A stretch of DNA of 64,000 bases, from NCBI RefSeq assembly GCF_003464085.1, contig NZ_QSDR01000020.1, forward strand, positions 20,254 to 84,253, given 5' to 3'. Numbering within the stretch: position 1 is the first letter of the stretch; each line of letters starts with the position of its first letter. Position numbers and translations under genes: made by a program. The notes beneath the pieces were generated by a model that was given only the letters and a program-made list of their open reading frames with translations, was not told where the DNA came from and searched no databases. Positions 36,085 to 49,512 of the stretch are shown one piece after another. The stretch comes from Clostridium sp. AM58-1XD. GTDB taxonomy: Bacteria; Bacillota; Clostridia; Lachnospirales; Lachnospiraceae.

Positions 36085-36139
36085 CGAGAGTGCTGCCTGG
36101 AGCAATTAGTCTTTCAATTGCTCCTGCAACACTCTCGTA
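36085..36139 (-). terminator. Long-stem terminator after the giant adhesin gene
   Basis: ACGAGAGTG (36085-36093) pairs with CACTCTCGT (36131-36139), and inside it GGAGCAATT pairs with AATTGCTCC. On the minus strand TTGTTTCTTTC follows. Confidence 0.75.
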
Positions 36140-36173
36140 CTATGTTTTATGCCGTTCAATTCTGTATTTTATC

Positions 36174-39100
36174 TTATTCTTCTTCCGTCTCCTTCTTACG
36201 CCTCAATGCCATTGCTCCGATCAAAGCGCCTGCCATGATGGCCGTAAGCAGCGCATATGGAAGATTTCCTGTATCCCCTGTCTTTGGAAGTCCAAGCGGC
36301 ACACCGCCGTCGTCAATCTGGAATGGAAAGCTGGCAAGCGGTACGCCGTTCTCATCGATCGTAGTCAGCGTATAGATGCCGGACTCCAACTCCAGATGAA
36401 CGCTTCCGTTTTCTACAGGTCCGCGGTAAACCTCGCGATCGCTTCATCCTTTACCTCTACTTCAGAAACATCATCCCCAGGCACAGTAATATCGATTCCA
36501 CCTCCTGGATTCTTTTCCATCTGAACAGGAGGTCTGCCCGGCTTGTCCGGCTCGATGACAGCCGGTCCTGCCGGCTGAACCGTATCCGGGTTCAATGGGT
36601 CTGCCGGATTCACCGGATCTGTCGGATTCAGTGGGTCTGTGGGGTTTACCGGGCCCGTCGGGCTCAGCGGATCTGCCGGATTCGTCTCTTGTTCAGTCTC
36701 AACTCCCGGCCCCGCCGAATTCGTGTCTCCGGCTCCCGGCTTTGTACCAGGCGTTGTGCTGCTTCCGCCGCCACCGCCACCGCCTCCGCTTCCGGAGGAT
36801 TTCCGCTTAAATCCGATACCCAGATCAAGAGGAACCGGTACCTCATCCATCACAATCTCCACATTCGTTATCCTGGAACCGGAATACGTATATACTGCCT
36901 TTCCTGACACGGTAACCTTCGTCGGCACGCCGTAGATGTCCACCTCGATCTCTTCCGTAAATGTTCCGTCTTTCAATACTGTGATTGTAACTGGTTTCGA
37001 AAGACCAGGTCCTCCTACAAGAAGCTTTTCGACCTCAGCCGTATAGGCGCCTGCTGCTGTTCCCATTACCCGGGAGCCGTTATAACGAATATCTCCGCCC
37101 TCTCCGATACTTCCGGACACGCCCTGTTCATTTACGGAACCAGTCTCCGTGCCGGTCAGGAGATGGCCTTTGATCGTGGGGATAAATGTAACTTCTACAG
37201 CGGTCTGTTTCGGCATATTCTCCGCTTTGTCTGCCAGCGCCATGGTGATCGTTCCGTCTGAAGCCTGAGCGATATCAGTCTCCGGAAAACGTTCCAGAAG
37301 TTCCTTATAGCACGGGTCGGATAATGGTTTCATCCGGCCGCTTTCATCGCAGTAGTCTTTGACCGTAACCGTCTTCTCCAGTTCTGTCCCGTAATCCGTA
37401 TATCTGATTACAAGGCTGCCTCCCGTCATCCAGTGCTGCTCCGGTTTCCAGAAAATGGCTGTCTTGTCCGGCTGATACGGATCGGTATCCGGCTTGTCAG
37501 GATTTGAACTGCTCTCCGTAATGACGGTCACCCGGCCGCCTGCCGTCGAACTTCCTTCTCCTGAAACGGCTGAGCCGGGATTCTCCGTCACGTTGGTGAT
37601 CTTCAGCTTTCCTGAAGCCGTATTCGTGAAACTGGCCTCGCTGATTCCATCCTTCACGATGATTCCCGCGCTGTGATCCGCCGTCACTTCGTAGCCTTCC
37701 GCTCCAATTTCTTCCACCTGGTATGTAAAGCCTGCCGGAAGTCCCGTCAGCAGGAATTTCTCATCGGCCCGGATAGTGATGATCCCGTCTGACGCCGTCA
37801 TCCGTTCTGCTGACGGAGCCGCTGCTGCCACATCGGCGCCCAACCCCTGAAATACCTTATAGCCGCCTGTATAAATCTGCGGCTGCATCGCCGCTCCAAA
37901 ACCGTCCGGTCTTGTGAGCGTCACCTTGAAACGGAATTCCTCGTCAGCTCCCTTCACCCTCTGTTTGCTCACGGAAAGTCCGCCCTGAATCAGGGTGTTT
38001 GTAAAATATGTGGCTTCCGAAGATGTGGCTGTGACCGTCGTATAGAAGTCTGTCCCATCTTCCCGTACCTCATAGTCTACCGGCTGTCCCTCTTTTGGGT
38101 GGCCTGCCGGATAAACAGCCGGAAGCCCCTTCAGCGTATATGTCCAGCCGTCCCTGTGGGCCGCAGGCTGCGGATTCAGCTTCACGCCGTCCGCCCATAC
38201 GCTGAACGAGATGGAAGACGGTCTGACGTGATACTTGTCATTTTCGTCGTTCCACGTCTTCGTGACCGTCCAGTCTTCCAGCGTATCCAGGGTATTCGTC
38301 AGTTCGTATCCGTCCTGTATAAGGGTGTATCCTGCCGGAACCGTTTCTTTTACAGTCCATGTGATTTCTTCCTTCTGGACCTCGCCGTTTTCTGTAAGTA
38401 TAAGATACTTAGGAAGACCTTTGTATTCATATTTCCAGGTGTCTCCCTGTTTTGTCCATACCGGCTGTCCGACCGCCGGAACCTGAATCCACTCTGTCCT
38501 GCTCTTTGTACTTCCTGTTAAGGTAAGTGCGATAGAATCCGGACGCGTATGGAAGAAACTGCTCTTGTCGATCCATATCTTTGTTCCGCTCACCTGTGCC
38601 GTATCCAGTGCATTGGTAAGCATTTGCGTGAACTTCTTTCCTGTGCCGGCCGCAGACTCTGATACTGCTTCATCGGACCATACGTAACCGTTCGCCTCAT
38701 CGTTCACTTCTGCCGCCCTGTAAGAATAGGCATTTCCGTTCTTATCATGAGTCGGAAGGCCGGTGAACACATCTGCCCATTTCCACACATTGCCGTCATA
38801 TTCCTCATCGTCTTTTTCTTTTGTGAGCTTCCTGCCCCAAATACCGCCGCCAAGCTGTATTCCGTCAGTAACACCTGCCGGGCGGACGACATCCGTCCAG
38901 TTCTTCTGATCTCCTTCATCCACACTTCTCTGAAGCTTCACCGTAATCGTTTCCGGCCTCGTATGATAGTAATTGTCACTGTCATCCCATGTTTTTTCAA
39001 TGTCTACGGAAGCCGTATTCATGGTATTGGTGATCTGAAAGACCTCTATTTCTTCCGTACCTGATGTCTCCGATGAAACTTTCATGGACTGCGTATATCC

Positions 39101-42100
39101 GGGAACACCGCCTGCTGCCTCCTCTGCCGTATACACAATCGGCACTTCGGTTTTTTCCCCGTCGTCTCCAATATTTTCAGACACTGGTATCTCGGCAGGT
39201 TTTTCCAGGTATATGTCCACGCTGCGGCAGGATCGCTTCCAGAGAGCGTTACTGGCGCTCCGACAGCTTCTTTCCTTGTGCTGCCATCCTCCGTATAGCT
39301 CTTGTACAGCTGCACCTGAATCTCATCCGGGCGTGAATCATCTCCCCATACGCTGTCCTGATCCCACAGCTTGGCAACTTTCTTCTCAACGGCATTCAGG
39401 GTATTCGTAACCGTCACCACAGCTGTCTGCTTTTCCGGCGTAGGCGCGCCGTCTTGCCGCAGTCCCGTCTTTCCTGTCACCTTGCACAGATCGCCGTCAG
39501 CTGCTGCCGTGCAGCCAAAAAGGTTTTCGGGCAGCGCAGACTGGCTCACCTCGTATCCCTGTATCGGCGTCTCGACTACCCAGTAGGTGATCTTCCTGCT
39601 GCGTTCCCTTTCACTATCCCACATGGACACCGGAAGATCAGACCAGGCCGCCGTATCCGTCCACACTTCAGAACCGTCTGACGGTTTATTGAGGGTCACA
39701 GGATTCGTATTGGATGATCCTGAAAGCGGAACATACTTCTCTGCCTGTTTTCCCTCCGCCTGCCGGTACAAAGTAAACGTAAGCGTTTCCGGCCTCGTGA
39801 TATCTTTGACCTCAGAATCGCCGGCCCATGTCTTGGACGCTGTCACAGACAGCGTTCTCGGTGTATAGGAATTGGTGAATGATGCAGAAGCCGCTGCTTT
39901 TTCCCCGTCTGAAGCGCTTGAAGTGTTACTTAAGTCAGCAGGAACTACGGTGATTCCATTTTTCTGACCGTCTCCGGCCGTATACAGGGCCGACCATGGA
40001 TCAGCCGTCTGATCCGCCGGCCATTCTTCCACAATCCGGTAACTGTATTCTTTGCCATCAGTATTTCTTTCCGGAAGGGCATCCCACTGATATTTCCAGC
40101 CGTTTGCCTCATTCAGGTCTACAGCGCTTCGTTTATCAAAGTCACTGTATGAAGCGCCGTCCGTACTCGCCTGCAGGTGAACGGTGAGCGCTGCCGGCCG
40201 AATTCCATCCTGATTGCCGCCGTCCTTCCATACCTTTTCTACAGAAACAGAGCCGGCCGCCTTCGCGGTATTTGTAATTACCGTTTTAAATCCAAATTCA
40301 TCCGTGCTGAGATGGTAGGTAACAGTATAATTCCCAAGTTCCGTATTTTCTTCCAGCGCATTGCCTGAAGAGTCGAGTTCAAATACCTTGTATTCAAATT
40401 CTGTTCCATCCCTGTCCTTTGCCGGAAGTCCTTTGAACTCGCCCTTCCAGTCGGTTCCGCCAGTCAGCTTCAGGAATACTGCCGTCTCCGCGCTGCCGTC
40501 TGATTTCAGGACCGGCTTCCATTCCGCTTCTCCTGTCCCGCCTTTCTGTCTGCGGTACAGTCCGACCGTAACTTCCTCAGGCCGGGTTCCATAAGCATCC
40601 TTGTTATCCGCCCATACTTTCTCGGCCCTGCAGGACACCTCCTGAATGGAATTGGTCATAGTTACCGTCATCGCCGGTTTCTCCGCCAGATGATCGGACG
40701 GGGAAAATCCCTTTCCTGAATCACTTCCACTAGGAGCATTTCCTCCCGTCCAGCTTGAACCCAGGCTGTAGCTTCCAATGAGATTTTTTCCCTCTCCATC
40801 CAGTGCCTTCTCTTTTACAGAATAGTAGATGATACTTCCCTTTCCACTGTCTCCTTCACGGTGCATATAGGGCAGGCCTTCAAATGTGCCTTTCCAGTCA
40901 TTTCCTGCATTCAGGGCGATTTCATATGTACTGCCGTCCTTTACATATGGTATGGGCTCATTACCCGATATACCTGCATACCACTGATATAGAGACGCCT
41001 TGATCTCCGACGGCCTGAGCTTCCACGCATCATCGCCGTCGTTCCATTTCTTCTCCGCTGTCAGACTGATATTCGCAATTTCGGCATGTCTGTTCGTTAC
41101 GATATAGACACCGCTTCCATTCAGGCCATACTCAGTCGTATATCCCGGCAGAGGCTTGTCATCTGTTCCTCCTGATGCGGCCGACTCTTTCACAGAGTAC
41201 CGGCTTTCTCCCGATCCATCAGCCTTGAGTTTAGGCAGGTCGTCCCACTGTACGGTCCACGGTTCATATTCCCTGCCGTCTCCCGGCGCAGCGCCCGGGT
41301 CCTCCGTTCCGTCGATTACGGCTGTTTTTCCGGGGAGTTCTTTTCCGTCTCTTACGAGAATAAAGGTAACGCTCTCCGGCCTGAGACCGTCGAGATTATC
41401 ATTGTCATCCCATGCCTTTTTGGCGCTGAAGGAGGTAACTTCTCCTGACCGCCGAAGCGTGTTCGTAATCTCGGTCTGGTAGGCGATAAAGTCTGTACCG
41501 GCTTTTACGCTGTCAGAATACACGGGCACATCGTAATTGACGATGCTACCGGCACTTCCGTCAAATACTTCTCTTACCCGGTACTCGGCCAGCACCCGGC
41601 TGCCGCTGGAATAATCATATTTTGGAAGGCCGCTGAACCCGCGCTTCCAATTGTTTTGATCTGTACCCGCCGAATTCGACTTCGTTATTGTGACAATGCC
41701 GTTCTCATCTGCCGCTTCATCCTTGATCTTATATGGCGTCCAATTCTGATGTCCGTCTATGCTGCGTTCGATCTGCACCCGAATCTCATCCGGCCTCGTC
41801 AGATAGACATTCTCATCGTCATCCCAGTTTTTCTGTACATCGAGCGACACGGTATCCAGTTTGTTGGTCAGCTCTGCCGCCAGCTCCGTTCCGACTGCAG
41901 GAGCCCCTTTGGACACGGAAATCTCCTTCGAGTCATTGTATCCGTCAACCTTTGACTCTACTATGGTGTATACGTATGGTTTTCCATTGGCAGCATAGCG
42001 GCGCAGTTCGCCGTTATGGCCTGGTTTACTGATGTCCGGCGTAAAGGTGTAAGACCAGATGTCGGAACCGGAATCTGAAGAAACTGTTTTCTGGATAAGC

Positions 42101-45100
42101 CAGTCTGTAATATTTTCTCCCCTATCGGGATCACCCGGAGCTGTATATGTATATCCTTCCGCTTTTCGGTAAACCTGAAAATGCAGTTTGTCCGAAGCAG
42201 GCCTCGTCCCATAGAAGCTGCTGCTGTCATTCCATTTCTTTGTGACTATGATATTCGCGAACTGATTGTCGGAAGTATCCCCGTCATAAGTATTGGTAAG
42301 TTCTGCAGCCGCTTCCTTAGCTTCACCCTCAAATGCGCCTACCGGAAGCTTCGTCACTTCATTGTATCCGTTAATCTGAACCTCTCTTACCTCATACTGG
42401 TATTCCAGGCCGTTCGGAGCATATTTCGGAAGATCAGTAAATCTACATCCATAAGAGTCAGGAGCGCTGCTTAATTTTGTGATGACCCCTTTCTTATATG
42501 CCGTATTTCTCGTGTATTCCAGGGTACCCGCTCCATCCGGAGCTTTCATCACACGTTCCAGATGCACGTCTGCTTCCGGATACTCTCCGGCTGCCGCCAG
42601 TTCTGCTGCAGCTACATCCCATACTTTATTCAGCTGAATCGCGTATTCCGTACTCTCATGATACGTATTCACCAGATGAAAATCATGATTATATTCCGGA
42701 TCCATGGCCTCAAATCCCATCGGGGTATTTTCTTCCCTGACGGCATATATGATCATTTTCCCCGTATTCTTATCATATTTCGGCAGACCGGTGAATTCAA
42801 ATGACGGCAGCCCGCTCCTGAGATGGAAGGATTCCACCAGATTTCCGTCCATATCCTTAGCTTCCTCCCATGCGCTGCTGTCATTTCCGCTGTCTTCCAG
42901 AATATATCCTGCTTTCATGCGATAAAGTTTCAGTTCGATCTCAGGATAGTCTTCCGAATGGAGAACCCCCATATTCTGCCAGATTTTCTTTCCGGAAACC
43001 GTCCTTTCAGCGGAAGGAATATTGATGATGGTCCCGCCCAAAGGAGCTCCCTGGCTCAATTCATATTCCGGATTCCCGGAATCTCCGTCTAACCCAGGCA
43101 CTTCTCCGAGTCCGCTGCCCATCTCCCAGTCATTATTTTTTGGCGCATCTTTCCCATAATAAAGCTTGTAATCGCTGGATACGTGAACGCCCTCTTTTAC
43201 GTAATAAGTAATTGGATATCCCTCATTTGTATAAAGGGGAAGGCTGGATTCGAAGATGCCGATCCAATGATTTGTCTCTGCAGCACCATCCTTTACCTTG
43301 TCCCAATGATAATTGACCCCGTCCACCTGTTCCTGTTTTAGTTCTGTTCTGCCTGAAATCTTATATTCCTTCCACAGTTCCAGATAGATGTCAGGTCTGG
43401 AGCTCTCCAGCGGTCCATCGTCTTTCCAGATTTTATGGATCATGGGGCTGAGTACGGTATCGCTCTTCTGGTTTACAGCCTCAAAAGCGATCCTGTCCCG
43501 CTTATGATGGGTAACATTATCCCCATCTACACCGAGTTCATATGTTCCGCCTGAGACAGAGCACACATACGGTTCGCCGTACAGTGTAAATGCACCGCCT
43601 GTTGTATCCTGATCTCCCACCTTCACTTCTACCATGAAATAACTGTAAAGACGCCCTTTTTCATCATATTTATCTAGTCCGGTGATGTCCAGCTTCCACG
43701 CTTTTGTTTCTTTTCCATTTCCGTTTTGGTATTCTGTATCAGGTTTGCCGTCCAGCGTATAGCTTTCCGTATGATCAGCTTCACCTGCCGGTGATTTTCT
43801 GGTCAGTTTAAATTCTGCAGCCACCGGTTCTGAATCCCCGTCAATCCAGTTCTTCGTCAGGCTGACATCCACAAAACCATATCTCGTATTGGTGATTTCA
43901 TATTCACTTTTGGAGATCTTTTTGTTTTCCACCTGATAGTAATGCTTGGAGGTTTCCACATCGCCGTCAGACGCGTCCAGCCTAAATCCGCCGTTATATT
44001 TCACATCGGCCCACTCTTTTTCATCATTCGACCGGCTGACCGCGGATTCAAGGATAAAATAGTCGTCCAGTTCTCCTTCATCCACTCCTATCCATCCGGT
44101 CCAGTCATTCTCTTCTCTCAGAATGACCGTCTTGCCATCGACAGGCTTGTTATCCCGGCTCTTGTACAGCTGCGCTTTCACCGGGAAACGGTGGATCGTA
44201 TCTGATTCATCCTGCCATATCTTTGTGACCCAGATCGACTTTCCCTCTCCTGGCGGATAGTTGGTCACAACTGCCGCTTTATGGCCGTGATCTTTCTCAT
44301 AGGTGTATTCCGCATAAGCATATCCGTCAACAGGGTCTTCTTTTACCTTATAATTGTACTCCTTTCCATTCTCGTCGTACTTGGAAAGAGAATTCTTATA
44401 ATCCACCAGTCCGGTCCACCATGTATCCACATCGTCTTTGTCCTGTATCAGTTTCTCTTTTTCTGATGTGAATTTAAAAACGCCCTTATGGTCCGGATTA
44501 TTTTTGAGAGTTTCATCCAGCTCCCCGCAGATATCCGAGCCGTCCCGCATGATGTGGAAACTCAGTTCATAATCTTTGGCCGGTTTTCCGCCTTTCCATC
44601 TCTTCTTTACGCCGATTTTCGTCTTTCCAGTCAGCTTGTTTTCCACATCGACTGTACCGATTCCGCCTTCATCCAATTTGACGATCTTGTTCCCATCCGT
44701 TTGCTCGGTACCAGTCTCCGTCATTTCAAAGTAGTAGTAGTCTTCTTTCCTGACGCCATGATCATCGATAGGTTCCGCATAAAAGATCGTATTTCCGTCC
44801 TCATCCGTTACTGACTGCGCCGTCTTGCCGTCTATCCTGATTTCTGACTCTGCAATACGGAATTCATATTCTCTTCCGTATTCGTCAAATCTGCTCGTCG
44901 AAAACGCCAGGCTTTTCGTCATCATCTCAGCCGTAAAGCCGCTTAACGTCTCCTCTCCGGCAGGCTCCCACGGGTTATCTTCGGAGGCCGGGAGATTCTT
45001 CAGCCTCTGCTCCAGCGTAAAGGTCACGCTGGCGTCCATTCCCTGAAGGGCGTCCGCTGTCCATTTCTTGGAAACGCCGACCGACGCGTTTCCCTTTCTC

Positions 45101-48100
45101 CTGTTCTTCAGGGTTCCGCCGTTGAACAGACGGCTGTCGGCGCCGTCCGGGGCTGGTTTCAGCACATTCTCAAGTATCTGCTCATAGCCGGAGGCCTGCA
45201 TGCTCTCGCGGATAAAGTAGATAAATTCTGTTCCATCCTCGTCAAATGCCGCCAGTTTTTCCTTCTCTTTTCCTATATTCAGCTCGGATATTTCGATATG
45301 GATTGTCTTTTCGTCATCATCCTCTCTCAGCCATCCTTCTGTATCGTCCTTGAATCTCGTGTCCTTCAGCTCCGTAGCCGTTTTATAATTCTTTCCATCC
45401 GTATTCGGATAGCGGTAGAGATAAAGAATTGCATCCGGCCTCTTCTCCCGATCAGCGCCCGTAAGCTCATCCAGCCATATCTTTGTCGCTTCATATGTCG
45501 TCGTTCCTACCAGCTTGTTCTGCATGATTCCTTCATCAAAGCAGGCAGTCAGCAGATTTGTATAATTTCCTTTATTTTCATATTCCTGCTCGTAATGGAC
45601 ATCGCTAATACCGGCAGAATACTCAGGACTTCCGTCTAAAGGTACATCCTTTTCCTCCAGCCAGTATGTATATTCCTGCCCCTTTTCGTCAAACTGGGGG
45701 AGATTGTCAATGGTGAACGTCCAGTCATCTGTACTCTCATCCGATATCCAGTTCCAGTAAGCTGTGCCGTCCGGATCTGCTGTCTGAATATTCAGCATAG
45801 TTCCTGCTGACTGGTCAAAGCTGCCTCCGCCAACCGCCTCCGTAGTATACCTCAGGACGATCAATTCCAGCCATTTTTCTCTGGATATCCTCGTATGATA
45901 ACGGTTTCCGCTGTCCTTCCAGGATTTCGTTCCGTGGAAGCTGGATTCCAGCGTATTCATAATACCGTCTATCTTACCGCCGTTTTCATCCGTTATACTG
46001 TAAGGCGTACAGATATACCCATCCATCGGGACCTCTTGGATGCTGTAGGTAATCTTTGTTCCTTCTCTTGTCGTAGACGGCATATTCGTATAGTACAGAC
46101 GTGGCATATTGGTATCCTCATTTTTAAATGCCGCTGCAGGAACTGTCTCCAGGCCCAGCTCATCCAGATTACCATCCTTAATTTCCCGTGATCCGCCGCT
46201 TCCCACAGCATAATAAAGCTTTACCTTCGTTTTGAATTCATCGGCAGGGCGGCTCTTGCTGTTGTTGTCGTTCCAGTTTTTTACCGCTATGTAAGTAGTC
46301 ATCAGCGTGTTCACAAATTCCGCCGTCTGATCGCTGCTGACTGTAATGCTCCGCACCCTGCTGTCAAAACAGATAAACGTATCTGCCTGATTTGTCTGTT
46401 CAATCTTACATCCTGTACCGTCCGGAAGCTCCAGTTCAGCCGCACCGTTTGCCGGTATCTGAACGATTCCGTCTATGGCCGTCTTCCTTTTTCCGCCAGT
46501 AACGTACTCTCCGTTATAAAGAGTCTCGTTTCCGCCATCTCCAGTCAAAACCTTATATTGGAATTCATATGATTCTGAGCTTCCTTCTGTTCCACGGCTT
46601 GTATTTGTAATTGTCAGCTTATGGGTAAGCGCTTTAAAAATTAAGTTTGTGCCATTATCACCCGTACGGAACAGCGACCATTTCCTGGCGCTCTGATATC
46701 CGTCCGGCACTGCGGTCCGGATTTCCATATCGAATGGAAGGTTCTTTATCGAATACTTCCATACGTTTCCATCTTCCTTCACGTCGATCTGAATATCAGA
46801 ATTCTGTATTCCCAGAAGATGGCCCATTTCTTCCTTATCCGGTCTGATCTTCCAGTAATCGTCATTGTCATTCCAGGTAACGGTTCCCGACACTTCCTTC
46901 GTCGCGGTCAGAGTGATCGCCCCTGTCTGTGATATATATCTGCCGCCGTCTTCGTCTCCTAGAGTCCCTGACGCTTCAAGATCCTTCGCAAGCCTGTTTT
47001 TTGCCGTGCTGATCACGGATACTTCTGTAATATTGGCAAGATATCCTTCTGGTTCCTCTGCCTGGATGATATAGTTCACCCCTTCGTTCATTCCGGAAAC
47101 CATGTATTCCCATGTATCTCCGTCCTTTTCATATGCCTCTGTCAGCGTAATCCTGACGTTTTTCGTTACGTCTTCTCCGTCAGCCAGCACTTTAAGAAAA
47201 CTCAAATCATCCGGCCGCTTTCCATACTTTTTGCTGTCTTTCCATCTGATCAGTCCCTTTATGCTCCTGTCTATTGTTGATTCCGTAATCAGTTCAATAC
47301 TTCCCGCCGTTCCCTGTCCGGCCGGTTCTGTTATATGAGCAAACTGCGGCTCCGATTTATAATTCTTCAGCTCCTGCCCTACGCGATAGGAAGTTCCCTT
47401 TGTCAGGCCTGATACCTCATAGCTCCACTCTTCATCCGCTGCATTATATCCGGCTTCTGAAGGAGTTGCCCGGACCGTAACGTCATCTGTCACATCCTCT
47501 CCGTCCTCTGTGAAAACGTGAATAAAGGATAGATGATCAGGCCTTTTTCCGTAAAGATCGCCGTAATCCTGCCACTGAATTCTGCCGACCGCGCTAAATA
47601 TACTCTCTCCTATAAATCTATTGAAAATTGTTCCGCCGTTATACGCATATACTTCGTCTCCCTCAAAGAATTCCACATTGCTGTAAGAAGCCTCAAAATC
47701 ATCGTCATTTTCAACGATTTCCACACGCCAGTCAATGGGCTGTCCTGTCTCCGGATTGTATGCAAGAAGCTCTGAAGCAGACCATTTTCCCGTTTTCTGG
47801 CTGAATTCTGCCTTATCCGGCCTGTCCAGGTATCTGCAGTCCGCCTCGTCTGCTGCCGATATGGCCATCTTTACCGATCCATCCTCCGGGATTTCTGAGC
47901 TCTCGCTCTCCACTTCATACAAGCCGCTGATTTCTGAACGGCTTACATAAATGAAATCGGCATTTACGGCCTCACATGGTTTTGCCCCCATAGGTTCAGC
48001 TGAACCGTCGTCTGATATATAAAACAGGCCTTCTCTGTCTGAATTCAAGCTGTAATTGACATCCTTCAGGCCATAGGCAGGCTCTTCTTCCCCTTCTTCC

Positions 48101-49181
48101 AGATCCGGAAGGCCGCTGACCTCATAATTCCACACCGTAAAATCGCTGTAGTCGCTGTCTTCCGTATCTTTTTCATATTTCACCTTCGCGGACATGGTTA
48201 ATACGCCGTCCTTAAATACGGCGAATTTCACCTTATCAGTATTTATATCACCTTCGTCACACATGAAGACAATCCGGCCGCTAAGAGCTGCTTCCTCTCC
48301 ATCATCTGCATCCGATTCTTCTTTCTTCTGCCGGGCATCTTCCGTCTCAAGTTCTTCTGCCACCTCTGCCTCTGAGGTTCTTCAGCCACAGTCTCCTCTG
48401 AATCGTCCGTTTTTCCTGAATCGTCCGGCTTTCCCTGGCTTCCTCCGCCCCCAAAACCGCCTGCTTCGTTTCCGTCTTCCTTAGACGCTCCTGTTTCATT
48501 TCCTTTCTCAGTACCGGTTTCCGATTCTACTGAATCCCGGCTTTCGCTCTCATCAGCGCCTTGGTTCTCAGAACCATTGTTCTCATCACTCTCTGCCGGC
48601 TTACTTTCAGTGCCTTGGCTCCCATGATCCCCTTCGGATCCGGCACCTAAATCTCCACGTTCCGTATCGTCCGTATCTTCACTGCCAACGCTGCCGTTTT
48701 CATTTTCTCCCGTATTTTCACTTCCTGAGCCTGTAATTCCGCCTCCGATATCTCCGCCTTTATCTTCTCCGGCGTTCCCACTGCCAGTATCGTTGCTCCC
48801 TTCTGCATTCCCGCCTATATTCCCGCTTTCCGCACCGCCATTTACATTCTCTCCTGTGCCCTGATTATCGGATCCCGCGTTTTCGCTTCCAGAGCTTTCA
48901 CCCTGGTGTTCTCCCGCATTTTCATTTCCCGAACCGCCTGTGTTTTCTCCTGCATGTTCGCCGCCTGAATCATTTCCCACATCATTTTTCTCTGCATTCC
49001 CGCCGCCACTGTCCTCTTTTCCCTCCGTTTCTCCATCCTGGCGGCCACTGTCTCCGACAGCAGAATCCGCCTCGCGGTTTCCACCATTCTCTGCAATTGG
49101 AGATGCAGAAACGACCTGAGTTGACATCAGCGACATGATTAAAATGGCAGCCAATTTCCTTTTTATCTTATCAAATCTCAT
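36174..49181 (-). CDS. Giant CnaB-repeat LPxTG surface adhesin (about 4,336 aa), three frameshifts
   Basis: GGGGAGG precedes ATG 49181. A signal peptide (KIKRKLAAILIMSLM, then QVVSASP) leads into about 230 residues rich in Gly, Ser, Asn and Glu. Next come about 25 CnaB-like modules (see the array entry), then a distinct domain with HWMTGGSLVIRYTDYG, a Gly run and a Pro-rich wall-spanning repeat. The protein ends with sortase motif LPKTGD (36273-36290), a hydrophobic helix and RRKKETEEE. Three one-base losses interrupt it: about 48376 (before EAEVAEELETED), about 39194 (KNLP/EIPVSENIG) and about 36434 (DEAIA/EVYRGPVENG). Each repair yields continuous homologous sequence. Extracellular, covalently attached to peptidoglycan by class A sortase; probable adhesin or fibre. 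No sortase gene lies in the window. Confidence 0.9.
36580..36690 (-). repeat. Pro/Asp/Asn wall-spanning repeat in the adhesin
   Basis: The encoded unit NPTDPLNPTDPVNPADPLNP is built from degenerate 6-residue steps (NP-x-DP-x), with matching 18-bp DNA steps. It immediately follows an uninterrupted run of eight Gly and a Thr/Gly linker. Confidence 0.8.
37600..47640 (-). repeat. Array of about 25 CnaB-like modules
   Basis: Each module is about 100-150 codons and repeats the pattern (V-x-K-x-W-x-D)...RP-(D/E)-x-(I/V)...(W-x-x-x-x-x-x-L-P)...(Y-x-V-x-E)...(G-Y)...(V/L-T-N-T). Clear examples of the K-x-W step are VKNWNDN, TKIWLDE, VQKNWDDDENVYLTRPDEI, EKVWADN and EKTWDDSDNYYHTRPETI. The Lys of strand A, the Glu of Y-x-V-x-E and the Asn of TNT are the triad that forms intramolecular isopeptide bonds in CnaB domains. 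Modules nearest the N terminus (SGRIVF, VGRIQWQDYG, IKGLIRWKD) are divergent and several lack the Lys; those nearest the wall are canonical. Confidence 0.85.
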
Positions 49182-49279
49182 ATGTATTCCTCCCCTGACC
49201 TGTCCCTCTATCGTCCGCCTTCATACCGCGCGGCTTCTCCCACAGGATAAGAGGTCAATCAATTAATATCAGTAAATTT

Positions 49280-49308
49280 ACTATAATAAAACAATATCAC
49301 CAGTCATA
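49280..49308 (-). promoter_or_regulatory. Possible promoter of the giant adhesin gene
   Basis: Minus strand -10 TATAGT (49285-49280) with a 17-base spacer to a weak -35 TATGAC (49308-49303). About 100 nt upstream of the adhesin ATG. I looked for a cyclic-di-GMP riboswitch core here and did not find one. Confidence 0.35.
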
Positions 49309-49461
49309 GGTCGCCACAACTGACAAAGAAGTAAAAAAACTGACTTTAAAGTCATTTTCGGCTGTTCTCCACACCATATTCCCGTTATAGGGCAAAGACT
49401 CCCTTTGGCGAAATCCCACGCCTGTAGCGGCCGCTTCAGCGGCATAATTCCCTTCGTACAT
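49297..49461 (-). CDS. Small ORF (54 aa) between diguanylate cyclase and adhesin
   Basis: ATG 49461 (an alternative ATG lies two codons earlier) has GGGGAA five bases upstream and opens 54 codons to TGA at 49297. The product reads MYEGNYAAEAAATGVGF, then LPYNGNMVWRTAENDFKV and SFFTSLSVVATYDW. It is Cys-free, aromatic-rich, with an amphipathic C-terminal half. I do not recognise the family. A possible weak terminator (palindrome TGACTTTAAAGTCA followed by GTTTTTTT, about 49333-49354) lies inside the frame, so a regulatory-leader reading is also possible. Confidence 0.4.
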   Translation of the reverse strand: MYEGNYAAEAAATGVGFRQRESLPYNGNMVWRTAENDFKVSFFTSLSVVATYDW

Positions 49462-49512
49462 ATGCATTCCCCGTGAATCATTTTTTATTTTGTAGATTCT
49501 ATTTCCTACAAA

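Noticed and set aside
39587..48484. Many plus-strand open frames of 60-110 codons opposite the adhesin
   Set aside because: They are antisense shadows of the repeat gene, with no ribosome sites and low-complexity products.
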